Shown: in pieces, positions 23,030 to 35,120 of the stretch
How positions within the stretch are numbered: the stretch's first letter is position 1
How the letters are laid out: every line of letters begins with the position of its first letter
Source of the DNA: Symsagittifera roscoffensis
Lineage: Eukaryota > Xenacoelomorpha > Acoela > Convolutidae
Length of the DNA stretch: 64,000 nt
Assembly (NCBI RefSeq): GCF_963678635.1
Contig: NC_087063.1
Location: forward strand, 72,377,617 to 72,441,616
Reading direction: 5' to 3'
Program-made: the position numbers and the translations under genes
Notes under the pieces: generated by a model
Told to the model about the DNA's origin: nothing
The model's database searches: none
What the model saw: only the letters and a program-made list of their open reading frames with translations

Positions 23030-26000
23030 AGGAAGTCTTGGAACAGGCAGTCTTGGGACAGGCAGTCTTGGAACAGGCAGTCTTGGGACAGGCATTCTTG
23101 GGACAGGCAGTCTTGGGACAGGCAGTCTTGAGACAGGCAGTCTTGAGACAGGCAGTCTTGGGCCAGGCAGTCTTGGGACAGGCAGTCTTGGGACAGGCAG
23201 GCTTAGGACAGGCATTCTTGGGACAGGCAGTCTTGGGACAGGCAGTCTTGGGACATGCAGTCTTGGGACAGGCAGTCTTGGGACAGGCAGTCTTGGGACA
23301 GGCAGTCTTGGGACAGGCAGTCTTGGGACAGGCAGTCATGGGACAGGCAGTCATGGGACAGGCAGTCTTGGGACAGGCAGTCTTGGGACAGTAGTCTTGG
23401 GACAGGCAGTCTTGGGACAGGCAGTCTTGGGACAAGCAGTCTTGGGACAGGCAGTCTTGGGACAGGCAGTCTTGGGACAGGCAGTCTTGGGACAGGCAGT
23501 CTTGGGACAGGCAGTCTTGGGACAGGCAGTCTTGGGACAGGCAGTCTTGGGACAGGCAGTCTTGGAACAGGCAGTCTTGGACAGGCAGTCTTGGGAGACG
23601 CAGTCTTGGGACAGGCAATCTTGTGACAGGCAGTCTTGGTACAGTAGTCTGGGGACAGGCAGTCTTGGGACAGGCAGTCTTGGGACAGGCAGGCTTAGGA
23701 CAGGCAGTCTTGGGACAGGCAGTCTTGGGACAGGCAGTCTTGGCACATGCAGTCTTGGGACAGGCATTCTTGGGACAGGCATTCTTGGGACAGGCAGTCT
23801 TGGGACAGGCAGTCTTGGGACAGGCAGTCTTAGGACAGGCAGTCTTGGGACAGGCAGTCTTGGGACAGGCAGTCTTGGCACATGCAGTCTTGGGACAGGC
23901 AGTCTTTGACAGGCAGTCTTGACAGGCAGTCTTGGGACAGGCAGTCATGGGACAGGCAGTCTTGGGACAGGCAGTCTTGGGACAGGCAGTCTTGGGACAG
24001 TAGTCTTGGGACAGTAGTCTTGGGACAGGCAGTCTTGGGACAGGCAGTCTTGGGACAGGCAGTCTTGGGACAGGCAGTCTTGGGACAGGCAGTCTTGGGA
24101 CAGGCAGTCTTGGAACAGGCAGTCTTGGAACAGGCAGTCTTGGGACAGGCAGTCTTGGGACAGGCAGTCTTGGGACAGGCAGTCTTGGGACAGGCAGTCT
24201 TGGGACAGGCAGTCTTGTGACAGGCAGTCTGGGGACAGCACCAGAAAGTCTTGGGAGAAAACCTAAGAGTCTTGGGACAGTACCTAAGAGTCTTGGTGGG
24301 ACAGCACCAGGGAAGTCTTGGGACAGTGCATAGAAGTGTTGGGACAGGCAGTCTTGGGACAGGCAGTCTTGGGACAGGCAGTCTTGGGACAGGCAGTCTT
24401 GGAACAGGCAGTCTTGGAACAGGCAGTCTTGGGACAGGCAGTCTTGGGACAGGCAGTCTTGGGACAGGCAGTCTTGGGACAGGCAGTCTTGGGACAGGCA
24501 GTCTTGTGACAGGCAGTCTTGGGACAGTAGTCTGGGGACAGCACCAGAAAGTCTTGGGAGAAAACCTGAGAGTCTTGGGACAGTACCTAAGAGTCTTGGT
24601 GGGACAGCACCAGGGAAGTCTTGGGACAGTGCATAGAAGTGTTGGGACAGGCAGTCTTGGGACATTAGTCTTGGGACAGGCAGTCTTGGGACAGTAGTCT
24701 TGATTCAGGCAGTCTTGGGACAGGCAGTCTTGGGACAGGCAGTCTTGGGACAGGCAGTCTTGGGACAGACAGTCTTGGGACATGCAGTCTTGGGACAGGC
24801 AGTCTTGGGACAGGCAGTCTTGAGACAGGCAGTCTTGGGACAGGCAGTTTTGGGACAGGGAGTCATGGGACAGGCAGTCTTGGGACAGGCAGTCTTGGAA
24901 CAGGCAGTCTTGGAACAGGCAGTCTTGGGACAGGCAGTCTTGGGACGGGCAGTCTTGGGACAGGCAGTCTTGGGACAGGCAGTCTTGGGACATGCAGTCT
25001 TGGAACAGGCAGTCTTGGGACAGGCAGTCTTGGGACAGGCAGTCTTGAAACAGGCAGTCTTGGGACAGGCAGTCTTGGGACAGGCAGTCTTGGGACATGC
25101 AGTCTTGGGACAGGCAGTCTTGGGACAGGCAGTCTTGGGACAGGCAGTCTTGGGACAGGCAGTCTTGGGACATGCAGTCTTGGGACAGGCAGTCTTGGGA
25201 CAGGCAGTCTTGAGACAGGCAGTCTTGGGACAGTAGTCTTGGTACAGGCAGTCTTGGGACAGGCAGTCTTGGGACAGGCAGTCTTGGGACAGGCAGTCTT
25301 GGGACAGGCAGTCTTGGGACAGGCAGTCTTGGGACAGGCAGTCTTGGAACAGGCAGTCTTGGAACAGGCAGTCTTGGGACAGGCAGTCTTGGGACAGGCA
25401 GTCTTGGGACAGGCAGTCTTGGGACAGGCAGTCTTGGGACAGGCAGTCTTGTGACAGGCAGTCTTGGGACAGTAGTCTGGGGACAGCACCAGAAAGTCTT
25501 GGGAGAAAACCTAAGAGTCTTGGGACAGTACCTAAGAGTCTTGGTGGGACAGCACCAGGGAAGTCTTGGGACAGTGCATAGAAGTGTTGGGACAGGCAGT
25601 CTTGGGACATTAGTCTTGGGACAGGCAGTCTTGGGACAGTAGTCTTGATTCAGGCAGTCTTGGGACAGGCAGTCTTGGGACAGGCAGTCTTGGGACAGGC
25701 AGTCTTGGGACAGGCAGTCTTGGGACATGCAGTCTTGGGACAGGCAGTCTTGGGACATGCAGTCTTGAGACAGGCAGTCTTGGGACAGGCAGTTTTGGGA
25801 CAGGGAGTCATGGGACAGGCAGTCTTGGGACAGGCAGTCTTGGAACAGGCAGTCTTGGAACAGGCAGTCTTGGGACAGGCAGTCTTGGGACGGGCAGTCT
25901 TGGGACAGGCAGTCTTGGGACAGGCAGTCTTGGGACATGCAGTCTTGGAACAGGCAGTCTTGGGACAGGCAGTCTTGGGACAGGCAGTCTCGAAACAGGC

Positions 26001-29000
26001 AGTCTTGGGACAGGCAGTCTTGGGACAGGCAGTCTTGGGACATGCAGTCTTGGGACAGGCAGTCTTGGGACATGCAGTCTTGGGACAGGCAGTCTTGGGA
26101 CAGGCAGTTTTGGGACAGGGAGTCATGGGACAGGCAGTCTTGGGACAGGCAGTCTTGGGACAGGCAGTCTTGGGACAGGCAGTCTTGGGACAGGCAGTCT
26201 TGGGACAGGCAGTCTTGGGACAGGCAGTCTTGGAACAGGCAGTCTTGGGACAGGCAGTCTTGGGACAGGCAGTCTTGGGACATGCAGTCTTGGGACAGGC
26301 AGTCTTGGGACAGGCAGTCTTGGGACAGGCAGTCTTGCGACAGGCAGTCTTGGGACCGGCAGTCTTGGGACAGGCAGTCTTGGGACAGGCAGTCTTGGGA
26401 CAGGCAGTCTTGTGACAGGCAGTCTTGGGACAGTAGTCTGGGGACAGCACCAGAAAGTCTTGGGAGAAAACCTAAGAGTCTTGGGACAGTACCTAAGAGC
26501 CTTGGTGGGACAGCACCAGGGAAGTCTTGGGACAGTGCATAGAAGTGTTGGGACAGGCAGTCTTGGGACATTAGTCTTGGGACAGGCAGTCTTGGAACAG
26601 TAGTCTTGATTCAGGCAGTCTTGGGACAGGCAGTCTTGGGACAGGCAGTCTTGGGACAGGCAGTCTTGGGACAGGCAGTCTTGGGACATGCAGTCTTGGG
26701 ACAGGCAGTCTTGGGACAGGCAGTCTTGAGACAGGCAGTCTTGGGACAGGCAGTTTTGGGACAGGGAGTCATGGGACAGGCAGTCTTGGGACAGGCAGTC
26801 TTGGAACAGGCAGTCTTGGAACAGGCAGTCTTGGGACAGGATGTCTTGGGACGGGCAGTCTTGGGACAGGCAGTCTTGGGACAGGCAGTCTTGGGACATG
26901 CAGTCTTGGAACAGGCAGTCTTGGGACAGGCAGTCTTGGGACATGCAGTCTTGAAACAGGCAGTCTTGGGACAGGCAGTCTTGGGACAGGCAGTCTTGGG
27001 ACATGCAGTCTTGGGACAGGCAGTCTTGGGACATGCAGTCTTGGGACAGGCAGTCTTGGGACAGGCAGTTTTGGGACAGGGAGTCATGGGGCAGGCAGTC
27101 TTGGGACAGGCAGTCTTGGGACAGGCAGTCTTGGGACAGGCAGTCTTGGGACAGGCAGTCTTGGGACAGGCAGTCTTGGGACAGGCAGTCTTGGAACAGG
27201 CAGTCTTGGGACAGGCAGTCTTGGGACAGGCAGTCTTGGGACATGCAGTCTTGGGACAGGCAGTATTGGGACAGGCAGTGTTGGGACAGGCAGTCTTGGG
27301 ACAGGCAGTTTTGGGACAGGGAGTCATGGGACAGGCAGTCTTGGGACAGGCAGTCTTGGGTTAGGCAGTCTTGGGACAGGCAGTCATGGGACAGGCAGTC
27401 ATGGGACAGGCAGTCATGGGACAGGCAGTCATGGGACAGGCAGTCTTGGGACAGGCAGTCTTGGGACAGTAGTCTTGGGACAGTAGTCTTGGGACAGGCA
27501 GTCTTGGGACAGGCAGTCTTGGGACAGGCAGTCTTGGGACAGGCAGTCTTGGGACAGGCAGTCTTGGGACAGGCAGTCTTGGGACAGGCAGTCTTGGGAC
27601 AGGGAGTCTTGGAACAGGCAGTCTTGGAACAGGCAGTCTTGGGACAGGCAGTCTTGGGACAGGCAGTCTTGAGACAGGCAGTCTTGGGACAGGCAGTCTT
27701 GTGACAGGCAGTCTTGGGACATGCAGTCTTGGGACAGGCAGTCTTGGGACAGTGCATAGAAGTGTTGGGACAGGCAGTCTTGGGACAGTAGTCTTGGGAC
27801 AGGCAGTCTTGGGACAGGCAGTCTTGGGACAGGCAGTCTTGGGACAGGCAGTCTTGGGACAGGCAGTCTTGGGACAGGCAGTCTTGGGACAGGCAGTCTT
27901 GGGACAGGCAGTCTTGGGACATGCAGTCTTGGGACAGGCAGTCTTGGGACAGGCAGTCTTGGAACAGGCAGTCTTGGGACAGGCAGTCTTGGGACAGGCA
28001 GTCTTGGGACATGCAGTCTTGGGACAGGCAGTCTTGGGACAGGCAGTCTTGGGACAGGCAGTCTTGCGACAGGCAGTCTTGGGACCGGCAGTCTTGGGAC
28101 AGGCAGTCTTGGGACAGGCAGTCTTGGGACAGGCAGTCTTGTGACAGGCAGTCTTGGGACAGTAGTCTGGGGACAGCACCAGAAAGTCTTGGGAGAAAAC
28201 CTAAGAGTCTTGGGACAGTACCTAAGAGTCTTGGTGGGACAGCACCAGGGAAGTCTTGGGACAGTGCATAGAAGTGTTGGGACAGGCAGTCTTGGGACAT
28301 TAGTCTTGGGACAGGCAGTCTTGGAACAGTAGTCTTGATTCAGGCAGTCTTGGGACAGGCAGTCTTGGGACAGGCAGTCTTGGGACAGGCAGTCTTGGGA
28401 CAGGTAGTCTTGGGACATGCAGTCTTGGGACAGGCAGTCTTGGGACAGGCAGTCTTGAGACAGGCAGTCTTGGGACAGGCAGTTTTGGGACAGGGAGTCA
28501 TGGGACAGGCAGTCTTGGGACAGGCAGTCTTGGAACAGGCAGTCTTGGAACAGGCAGTCTTGGGACAGGCAGTCTTGGGACGGGCAGTCTTGGGACAGGC
28601 AGTCTTGGGACAGGCAGTCTTGGGACATGCAGTCTTGGAACAGGCAGTCTTGGGACAGGCAGTCTTGGGACAGGCAGTCTTGAAACAGGCAGTCTTGGGA
28701 CAGGCAGTCTTGGGACAGGCAGTCTTGGGACATGCAGTCTTGGGACAGGCAGTCTTGGGACATGCAGTCTTGGGACAGGCAGTCTTGGGACAGGCAGTTT
28801 TGGGACAGGGAGTCATGGGACAGGCAGTCTTGGGACAGGCAGTCTTGGGACAGGCAGTCTTGGGACAGGCAGTCTTGGGACAGGCAGTCTTGGGACAGGC
28901 AGTCTTGGGACAGGCAGTCTTGGAACAGGCAGTCTTGGGACAGGCAGTCTTGGGACAGGCAGTCTTGGGACATGCAGTCTTGGGACAGGCAGTCTTGGGA

Positions 29001-31570
29001 CAGGCAGTCTTGGGACAGGCAGTTTTGGGACAGGGAGTCATGGGACAGGCAGTCTTGGGACAGGCAGTCTTGGGTTAGGCAGTCTTGGGACAGGCAGTCA
29101 TGGGACAGGCAGTCATGGGACAGGCAGTCATGGGACAGGCAGTCATGGGACAGGCAGTCTTGGGACAGGCAGTCTTGGGACAGTAGTCTTGGGACAGTAG
29201 TCTTGGGACAGGCAGTCTTGGGACAGGCAGTCTTGGGACAGGCAGTCTTGGGACAGGCAGTCTTGGGACAGGCAGTCTTGGGACAGGCAGTCTTGGGACA
29301 GGCAGTCTTGGGACAGGCAGTCTTGGAACAGGCAGTCTTGGAACAGGCAGTCTTGGGACAGGCAGTCTTGGGACAGGCAGTCTTGAGACAGGCAGTCTTG
29401 GGACAGGCAGTCTTGTGACAGGCAGTCTTGGGACAGTAGTCTGGGGACAGCACCAGAAAGTATTGGGAGAGTACCTAAGAGTCTTGGGAGAGCACCAGGG
29501 AAGTCTTGGGACAGTGCATAGAAGTGTTGGGACAGGCAGTCTTGGGACAGTAGTCTTGGGACAGGCAGTCTTGGGACAGCAGTCTTGGGACAGGCAGTCT
29601 TGGGACAGGCGGTCTTGGGACAGGCAGTCTTGGGACAGGCAGTCTTGGGACAGGCAGTCTTGGGACATGCAGTCTTGGGACAGGCAGTCTTGGGACAGGC
29701 AGTCTTGGGACAGGCAGTCTTGGGACAGGCAGTCTTGGACCAGGCAGTCATGGGACAGGCAGTCTTGGGACAGGCAGTCTTGGGACAGGCAGTCTTGGGA
29801 CAGTAGTCTTGGGACAGGCAGTCTTGGGACAGGCAGTCTTGGGACAGGCAGTCTTGGGACAGGCAGCCTTGGGACAGGTAGTCTTGGGACAGGCAGTCTT
29901 GGGACAGGCAGTCTTGGGACAGGCAGTCTTGGGACAGGCAGTCTTGGGACAGGCAGTCTTGGAACAGGCAGTCTTGGAACAGGCACTCTTGGGCAGGCAG
30001 TCTTGGGACAGGCAGTCTTGGGACAGGCAATCTTGTGACAGGCAGTCTTGGGACAGTAGTCTCGGGACAGGCAGTCTTGGGACAGGCACACCTGGGACAG
30101 GCAGGCTTATGACAGGCAGTCTTGGGACAGGCAGTCTTGGAACAGGCAGTCTTGGGACATGCAGTCTTGGGACAGGCAGTCTTGGGACAGGCAGTCTTGG
30201 GACAGGCAGTCTTGGGACAGGCAGTCTTGGGACAGTAGTCTCGGGACAGGCAGTCGTGGGACAGGCACACCTGGGACAGGCAGGCTTATGACAGGCAGTC
30301 TTGGGACAGGCAGTCTTGTGACAGGCAGTCTTGGGACAGTAGTCTGGGGACAGCACCAGAAAGTCTTGGGAGAGTACCTAAGAGTCTTGGGAGAGCACCA
30401 GGGAAGTCTTGGGACAGTGCATAGAAGTGTTGGGACAGGCAGTCTTGGGACAGTAGTCTTGGGACAGGCAGTCTTGGGACAGCAGTCTTGGGACAGGCAG
30501 TCTTGGGACAGGCGGTCTTGGGACAGGCAGTCTTGGGACAGGCAGTCTTGGGACAGGCAGTCTTGGGACATGCAGTCTTGGGACAGGCAGTCTTGGGACA
30601 GGCAGTCTTGGGACAGGCAGTCTTGGGACAGGCAGTCTTGGACCAGGCAGTCATGGGACAGGCAGTCTTGGGACAGGCAGTCTTGGGACAGGCAGTCTTG
30701 GGACAGTAGTCTTGGGACAGGCAGTCTTGGGACAGGCAGTCTTGGGACAGGCAGTCTTGGGACAGGCAGCCTTGGGACAGGTAGTCTTGGGACAGGCAGT
30801 CTTGGGACAGGCAGTCTTGGGACAGGCAGTCTTGGGACAGGCAGTCTTGGGACAGGCAGTCTTGGAACAGGCAGTCTTGGAACAGGCACTCTTGGGCAGG
30901 CAGTCTTGGGACAGGCAGTCTTGGGACAGGCAATCTTGTGACAGGCAGTCTTGGGACAGTAGTCTCGGGACAGGCAGTCTTGGGACAGGCACACCTGGGA
31001 CAGGCAGGCTTATGACAGGTAGTCTTGGGACAGGCAGTCTTGGAACAGGCAGTCTTGGGACATGCAGTCTTGGGACAGGCAGTCTTGGGACAGGCAGTCT
31101 TGGGACAGGCAGTCTTGGGACAGGCAGCCTTGGGACAGGCAGTCTTGGGACAGGCAGTCTTGGGACAGGCAGTCATGGGACAGGCAGTCTTGGGACAGGC
31201 AGTCTTGGGACAGGCACTCTTGGGACAGGCAGTCATGGGACAGGCAGTCTTGGGACAGGCAGTCTTGGGACAGGCAGTCATGGGACAGGCAGTCTTGGGA
31301 CAGGCAGTCTTCGGACAGGCAGTCTTGGGACAGGCAGTCTTGGGACAGGCAGTCTTGGGACAGGCAGTCTTGGGACAGGCAGTCTTGGGACAGGCAGTCA
31401 TGGGACAGGCAGTCTTGGGACAGGCAGTCTTGCGACAGGCAGTCTTGGGACCGGCAGTCTTGGGACCGGCAGTCTTGGGACAGGCAGTCTTGGGACAGGC
31501 AGTCTTGGGACAGGCAGTCTTGGGACAGGCAGTCTTGGGACATGCAGTCTTGGGACAGTAGTCTGGGGAC
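23030..31570. repeat. 8.5-kb array of 15-bp unit GGGACAGGCAGTCTT
   Basis: Roughly 550 tandem units of GGGACAGGCAGTCTT with recurring variants (GGAACAGG, GGGACATG, GTCATGG, and a 12-bp unit GGGACAGTAGTC). A distinct interrupting block, starting AGTCTGGGGACAGCACCAG and ending GTGCATAGAAGTGTTGGG, recurs at about 24.23, 24.53, 25.48, 26.44, 28.16, 29.44 and 30.34 kb, and its first part again at 31.56 kb. Array segments of about 0.9-1.7 kb have therefore been duplicated as larger units. As 15 is divisible by 3, long frames are open on both strands; none is a gene. Confidence 0.97.
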
Positions 31571-31890
31571 AGCACCAGAAAGTCTTGGGACAGTACATAG
31601 AAATGTTGGGACCTTACCGGAAGGTCTTGGGACGGTACAAAAACGTGGCGTTACGGTACTAAAGGGTCTTAAGAGAGGTCAAAATAACTAAATTAAAAGC
31701 GATAGGACTAGTCGGAACGTTAAATCGCGATAGATCCGATTCTGTTGGGATCACGAATTAGTAAAATTTTTATAAGTCTTAAAAGGGAATAGGGACGTTG
31801 TTTTTTATTATTATAAAAATTATCAGAAATTTTATCCTTAGAATAGAATTTTGTAAATAGTAAAATTGTAATTAGAAATAATTGTAAATA
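31571..31890 (+). repeat. Leader end between array and gag, copy C
   Basis: Near-identical to 34,675-34,990: TACATAGAAATGTTGGGACC, then GGACGGTACAAAAACGTGGC, then an AT-rich stretch ending in GTAAATAAAAATCATGAGAC. Copy A has a related end before gag (GTAAATAAAGACCATGAAG at about 3053), so this is the untranslated leader immediately before Gag. Confidence 0.75.
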
Positions 31891-32757
31891 AAAATCATGA
31901 GACGGAGCAGGGTACCGATAGCTGAAAAAAAGAGCTACGGAGTCAGAGACAAAACATAACTCGTCGCAACGAACAAAAAGTGACAACGGTCGGCCCAAGA
32001 ATAACAAGGAAGAATTTTTCAGTGAGCATGGTCAACACAAGAAGTTCAAAAGAGAACAAGATAAAAGAGGGCGCTGAGGGAAAACAAACGGAACCCGCCA
32101 TTGAGATTGACCTAGAAACACCAGACTAGAGTGTTGATGAGGTGGAGAAGAAGACGACGGAGTCGACATCGATGCCGAATGCAGAGGAACAAAATCAAAA
32201 GTCGATGGAATTCTCACCGATAGACACTGTGGAGGACACGACGGGCAACACGCCAGAAACAGTATAGGAGGAGTCTCAAGTAAAAAGAACGTCATTTACA
32301 GAAAGGATAGCAATGATGGTCGGGATGAAATCGAGAGACATAGCGACGGAAAAACCGAAAGCCGGAAAGCCGAGAAAGGCAAAACATTTGGAACAGTTTC
32401 CACGATAACGACAGAGGCCAACCAAGACAATGACCAGGTTAAACAGGGGGCAGCAGCCAACAAAATGGCAAAAGCTGACCATGAAACATCAACTCCTCTT
32501 GAACAGGGCAATTTGATGGCGAAGCTAGACCAGATCGACAAGAAACTAAAGCACAGCGAGGAGGATAGAGAGGTGATAAAGAAAGAATTAAGATACAACA
32601 AACACAAGTAACTGGACAACTATTTCAATCTGGCGAGGGCGACAGAGGAAAAGCTTCAGCAGATTTCAGACAAGGTAGAGGCCACTGACGGAGAGCGAGA
32701 TAAGAGCATCAAAAAAGACATGCAAGAGATGAAGCAACGGTATGACGCTGTGAACTG
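31891..32757 (+). pseudogene. gag: Gag N-terminal pseudogene, copy C
   Basis: Near-identical to 34,990-35,840. The motif MVNTRS is at 32,028. In-frame TAG stops at 32,127 and 32,265 are shared with the best copy (35,220 and 35,358), whereas copy A has a Gln codon at the first site. The segment ends abruptly within YDAVNC, where the copia fragment begins. The minus-strand open frames here are shadows. Confidence 0.8.
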
Positions 32758-32990
32758 CCACTCCTGTTGTTTGCGAAGTTTACCAGATCCAGCTTCACCG
32801 CCTGGTATTCTTCTTCTTGCCATGGTTGAACAGCGTCACAATGTTGTCGTACTCTTTCGGCAGACCCTTCAGTACGACATGTGTTCGCCCACTTCATGGA
32901 GATTCATCTACATTTCGTCAGCTCGAATCAGTTAGTCCGTCACCGCCTCGCTCGACTGCATCTTGATGCCCGTCAACCGCGTCATCTGTG
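32758..32990 (-). pseudogene. Copia gag fragment, second copy
   Basis: Repeats 20,366-20,638 with a short deletion: CTCCTGTTGTTTGCGAAGTT to GTCATCTGTGCCAGTC. On the minus strand it encodes VKLDLVNFANNRS and part of the copia Gag core. It marks the junction of a tandem duplication: it follows gag of copy C and precedes leader D, just as the first copy precedes leader C. Confidence 0.8.
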
Positions 32991-34085
32991 CCAGTCCAAC
33001 ATATTTGGAAGTTGGGCCTTGAGGAATACAAACTAAGTAATTTTGGGAGAAAATTTAATTTTTCAAAAATTCGATTTGAACGTGTCAAAAACAGAAGATC
33101 AGAACAACCGATTTACAATTGCGGGAAAGTACTTGAAAAAGCAGCGGGAAAATGCTATTCGCAATTTCCAGATACAAAATAAACGCGAGTAGAGCCGTCT
33201 TATCCTGAAATAGGAAAAGAAACGATTGCAAAAGAAGAACGTATTTATTCGAGGTGAACCAGAGTGAACCCTCAGTGGAAAAGTGGACAACTGTGGTGTC
33301 CCAATGCTTCAGACAAAAACTTCAATTCTTGAATCAAAACTTATTTCCTTATTGTTGAAATTAATTAGTATCAAACTTCTCACGCTATCATAATTAATTC
33401 TCAAGTTGCTTACTGATTTAGTTACTCCAATTCTTGAGTGTGCTGGTATGTGATCACCCAATTTAGTTTTCTTGAGTGTGTGTTATGATTGTTATGTCGA
33501 GGTAAGGAGAGTTTTAGGTTGATCCATCTGAAATGGATCAAAGTTCCACTGTCTAATAAAAAGTAACTGTGCGGATTGTTCCGACACTGTTTTTAACGGC
33601 GTTCGCGTATTTTGGGTATTTTGAGACCTACGTATGGGGACGTTCTTATTTTTTAGAGTGGGGGAGTATTTTGGTAGTGGCCTTTAAGCTGTAACGGGTT
33701 TTTAGTCTCATGTCGCAAGCGAACCGAATTGGCTCCGACCGTTTTGAGGTAGAGAAACACAAGACATAGTGTCCCTGACTCTTGAACCAATGGTTACAGG
33801 GCCTATTCTTCTTAAGCCTCATATGTGAGTGAAGTAGGCGACTGTTACATAGTGTTTTTATGGCGCTCCTGGGTGTTTTTACGACATCATGACTACGGAG
33901 TCGAACCCACTTGACGCAGCTCCAGGCTACATGCCCATTCTAGAGTACAGGTGGTACGGTTCAGCGGGAACATGTAAACCTTCCGGTTGTACCGTGATAG
34001 CTTTTTACGAAAACTCGAGAAAACTTCTTGGTACGCTCGCCGAACGAGGCTTAGCTAACCGAGTAAGGGGGTAACTAGGGGGAGG
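32991..34085 (+). repeat. LTR/leader repeat, copy D (leader of the best copy)
   Basis: Matches 20,639-21,735 closely, from ATATTTGGAAGTTGGGCC to GTAACTAGGGGGAGGAAA. It then breaks straight into the 15-bp array, lacking about 1.3 kb of leader present in copy C (21,735-23,030). One of the two has therefore suffered a deletion or expansion at the array edge. Confidence 0.7.
33889..34074 (+). other. Leader micro-ORF, copy D (stop lost)
   Basis: Starts MTTESNPLDAAPGYMPILEY as in copy C and reaches CTVIAF, but the stop TAA has become TAC, so the frame runs on into leader sequence. This suggests the micro-ORF is no longer constrained in this copy. Confidence 0.35.
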
Positions 34086-34089
34086 AAAC

Positions 34090-34660
34090 TAGGGACAGGC
34101 AGTCTTGGGACAGTAGTCTTGGGACAGGGGCTCTTGGGACAGGCAGTGTTGGGACAGGCAGTCTTGGGACAGGCAGTCTTGGGACAGGCAGTCTTGGGAC
34201 AGGCAGTCTTGGGACAGGCAGTCTTGGGACAGGCAGTCTTGGGACAGGCAGTCTTGGGACAGGCAGTCTTGGGACAGGCAGTCTTGGGACAGGCAGTCTT
34301 GGGACAGGCAGTCTTGAGACAGGCAGTCTTGGGACAGGCAGTCTTGGGACAGGCAGGCTTGGGACAGGCAGTCTTGGGACATGCAGGCTTAGGACAGGCA
34401 GTCTTGGGACAGGCAGTCTTGGGACAGGCAGTCTTGGGACATGCAGTCTTGGGACAGGCAGTCTTGGGACAGGCAGTCTTGGGACAGGCAGTCTTGGGAC
34501 CGGCAGTCTTGGGACCGGCAGTCTTGCGACAGGCAGTCTTGGGACCGGCAGTCTTGGGATCGGCAGTCTTGGGACAGGCAGTCTTGGGACAGGCAGTCTT
34601 GGGACAGGCAGTCTTGGGACAGGCAGTCTTGGGACATGCAGTCTTGGGACAGTAGTCTGG
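34090..34660. repeat. Short array of the 15-bp unit (copy D)
   Basis: About 37 units of GGGACAGGCAGTCTT and variants. The last units and the following AGTCTGGGGACAGCACCAG block match the right end of the 8.5-kb array (31,450-31,590) closely, so this is the same array in a much shorter state. Confidence 0.95.
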
Positions 34661-34990
34661 GGACAGCACCAGAAAGTCTTGGGACAGTAAATAGAAATGT
34701 TGGGACCTTACCGGAAGGTCTTGGGACGGTACAAAAACGTGGCGTTACGGTACTAAAGGGTCTTAAGAGAGGTCAAAATAACTAAATTAAAAGCGATAGA
34801 ACTAGTCGGAACGTTAAATCGCGATAGATCCGATTCTGTTGGGATCACGAATTAGTAAAATTTTTATAAGTCTTAAAAGGGAAGAGGAACGTTGTTTTTT
34901 ATTATTATAAAAATTATCAAAAATTTTATCCTTAGAATATAATTTTGTAAATAGTAAAATTGTAATTAGAAATAATTGTAAATAAAAATC
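34661..34990 (+). repeat. Leader end between array and gag, copy D
   Basis: Near-identical to 31,571-31,890. It ends in GTAAATAAAAATCATGAGAC, directly before the Gag region. No gene. Confidence 0.75.
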
Positions 34991-35120
34991 ATGAGACGGA
35001 TCAGGGTACCGATAGCTGAAAAAAAGAGCTACGGAGTCAGAGACAAAACATAACTCGTCGCAACGAACGAAAAGTGACAACGGTTGGCCCAAGAATAACA
35101 AGGAAGAATTTTTAGTGAGC

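Noticed and set aside
22725-31691. Very long open frames on both strands (up to 913 codons) in the 15-bp array
   Set aside because: The unit is 15 bp with no stop in most frames, so the frames are open by arithmetic. Their products are simple five-residue repeats that differ by frame and strand, and frame changes occur at every indel.
23030-34660. CRISPR array
   Set aside because: Units are contiguous without unique spacers, the host is eukaryotic, and no Cas-like gene is present.
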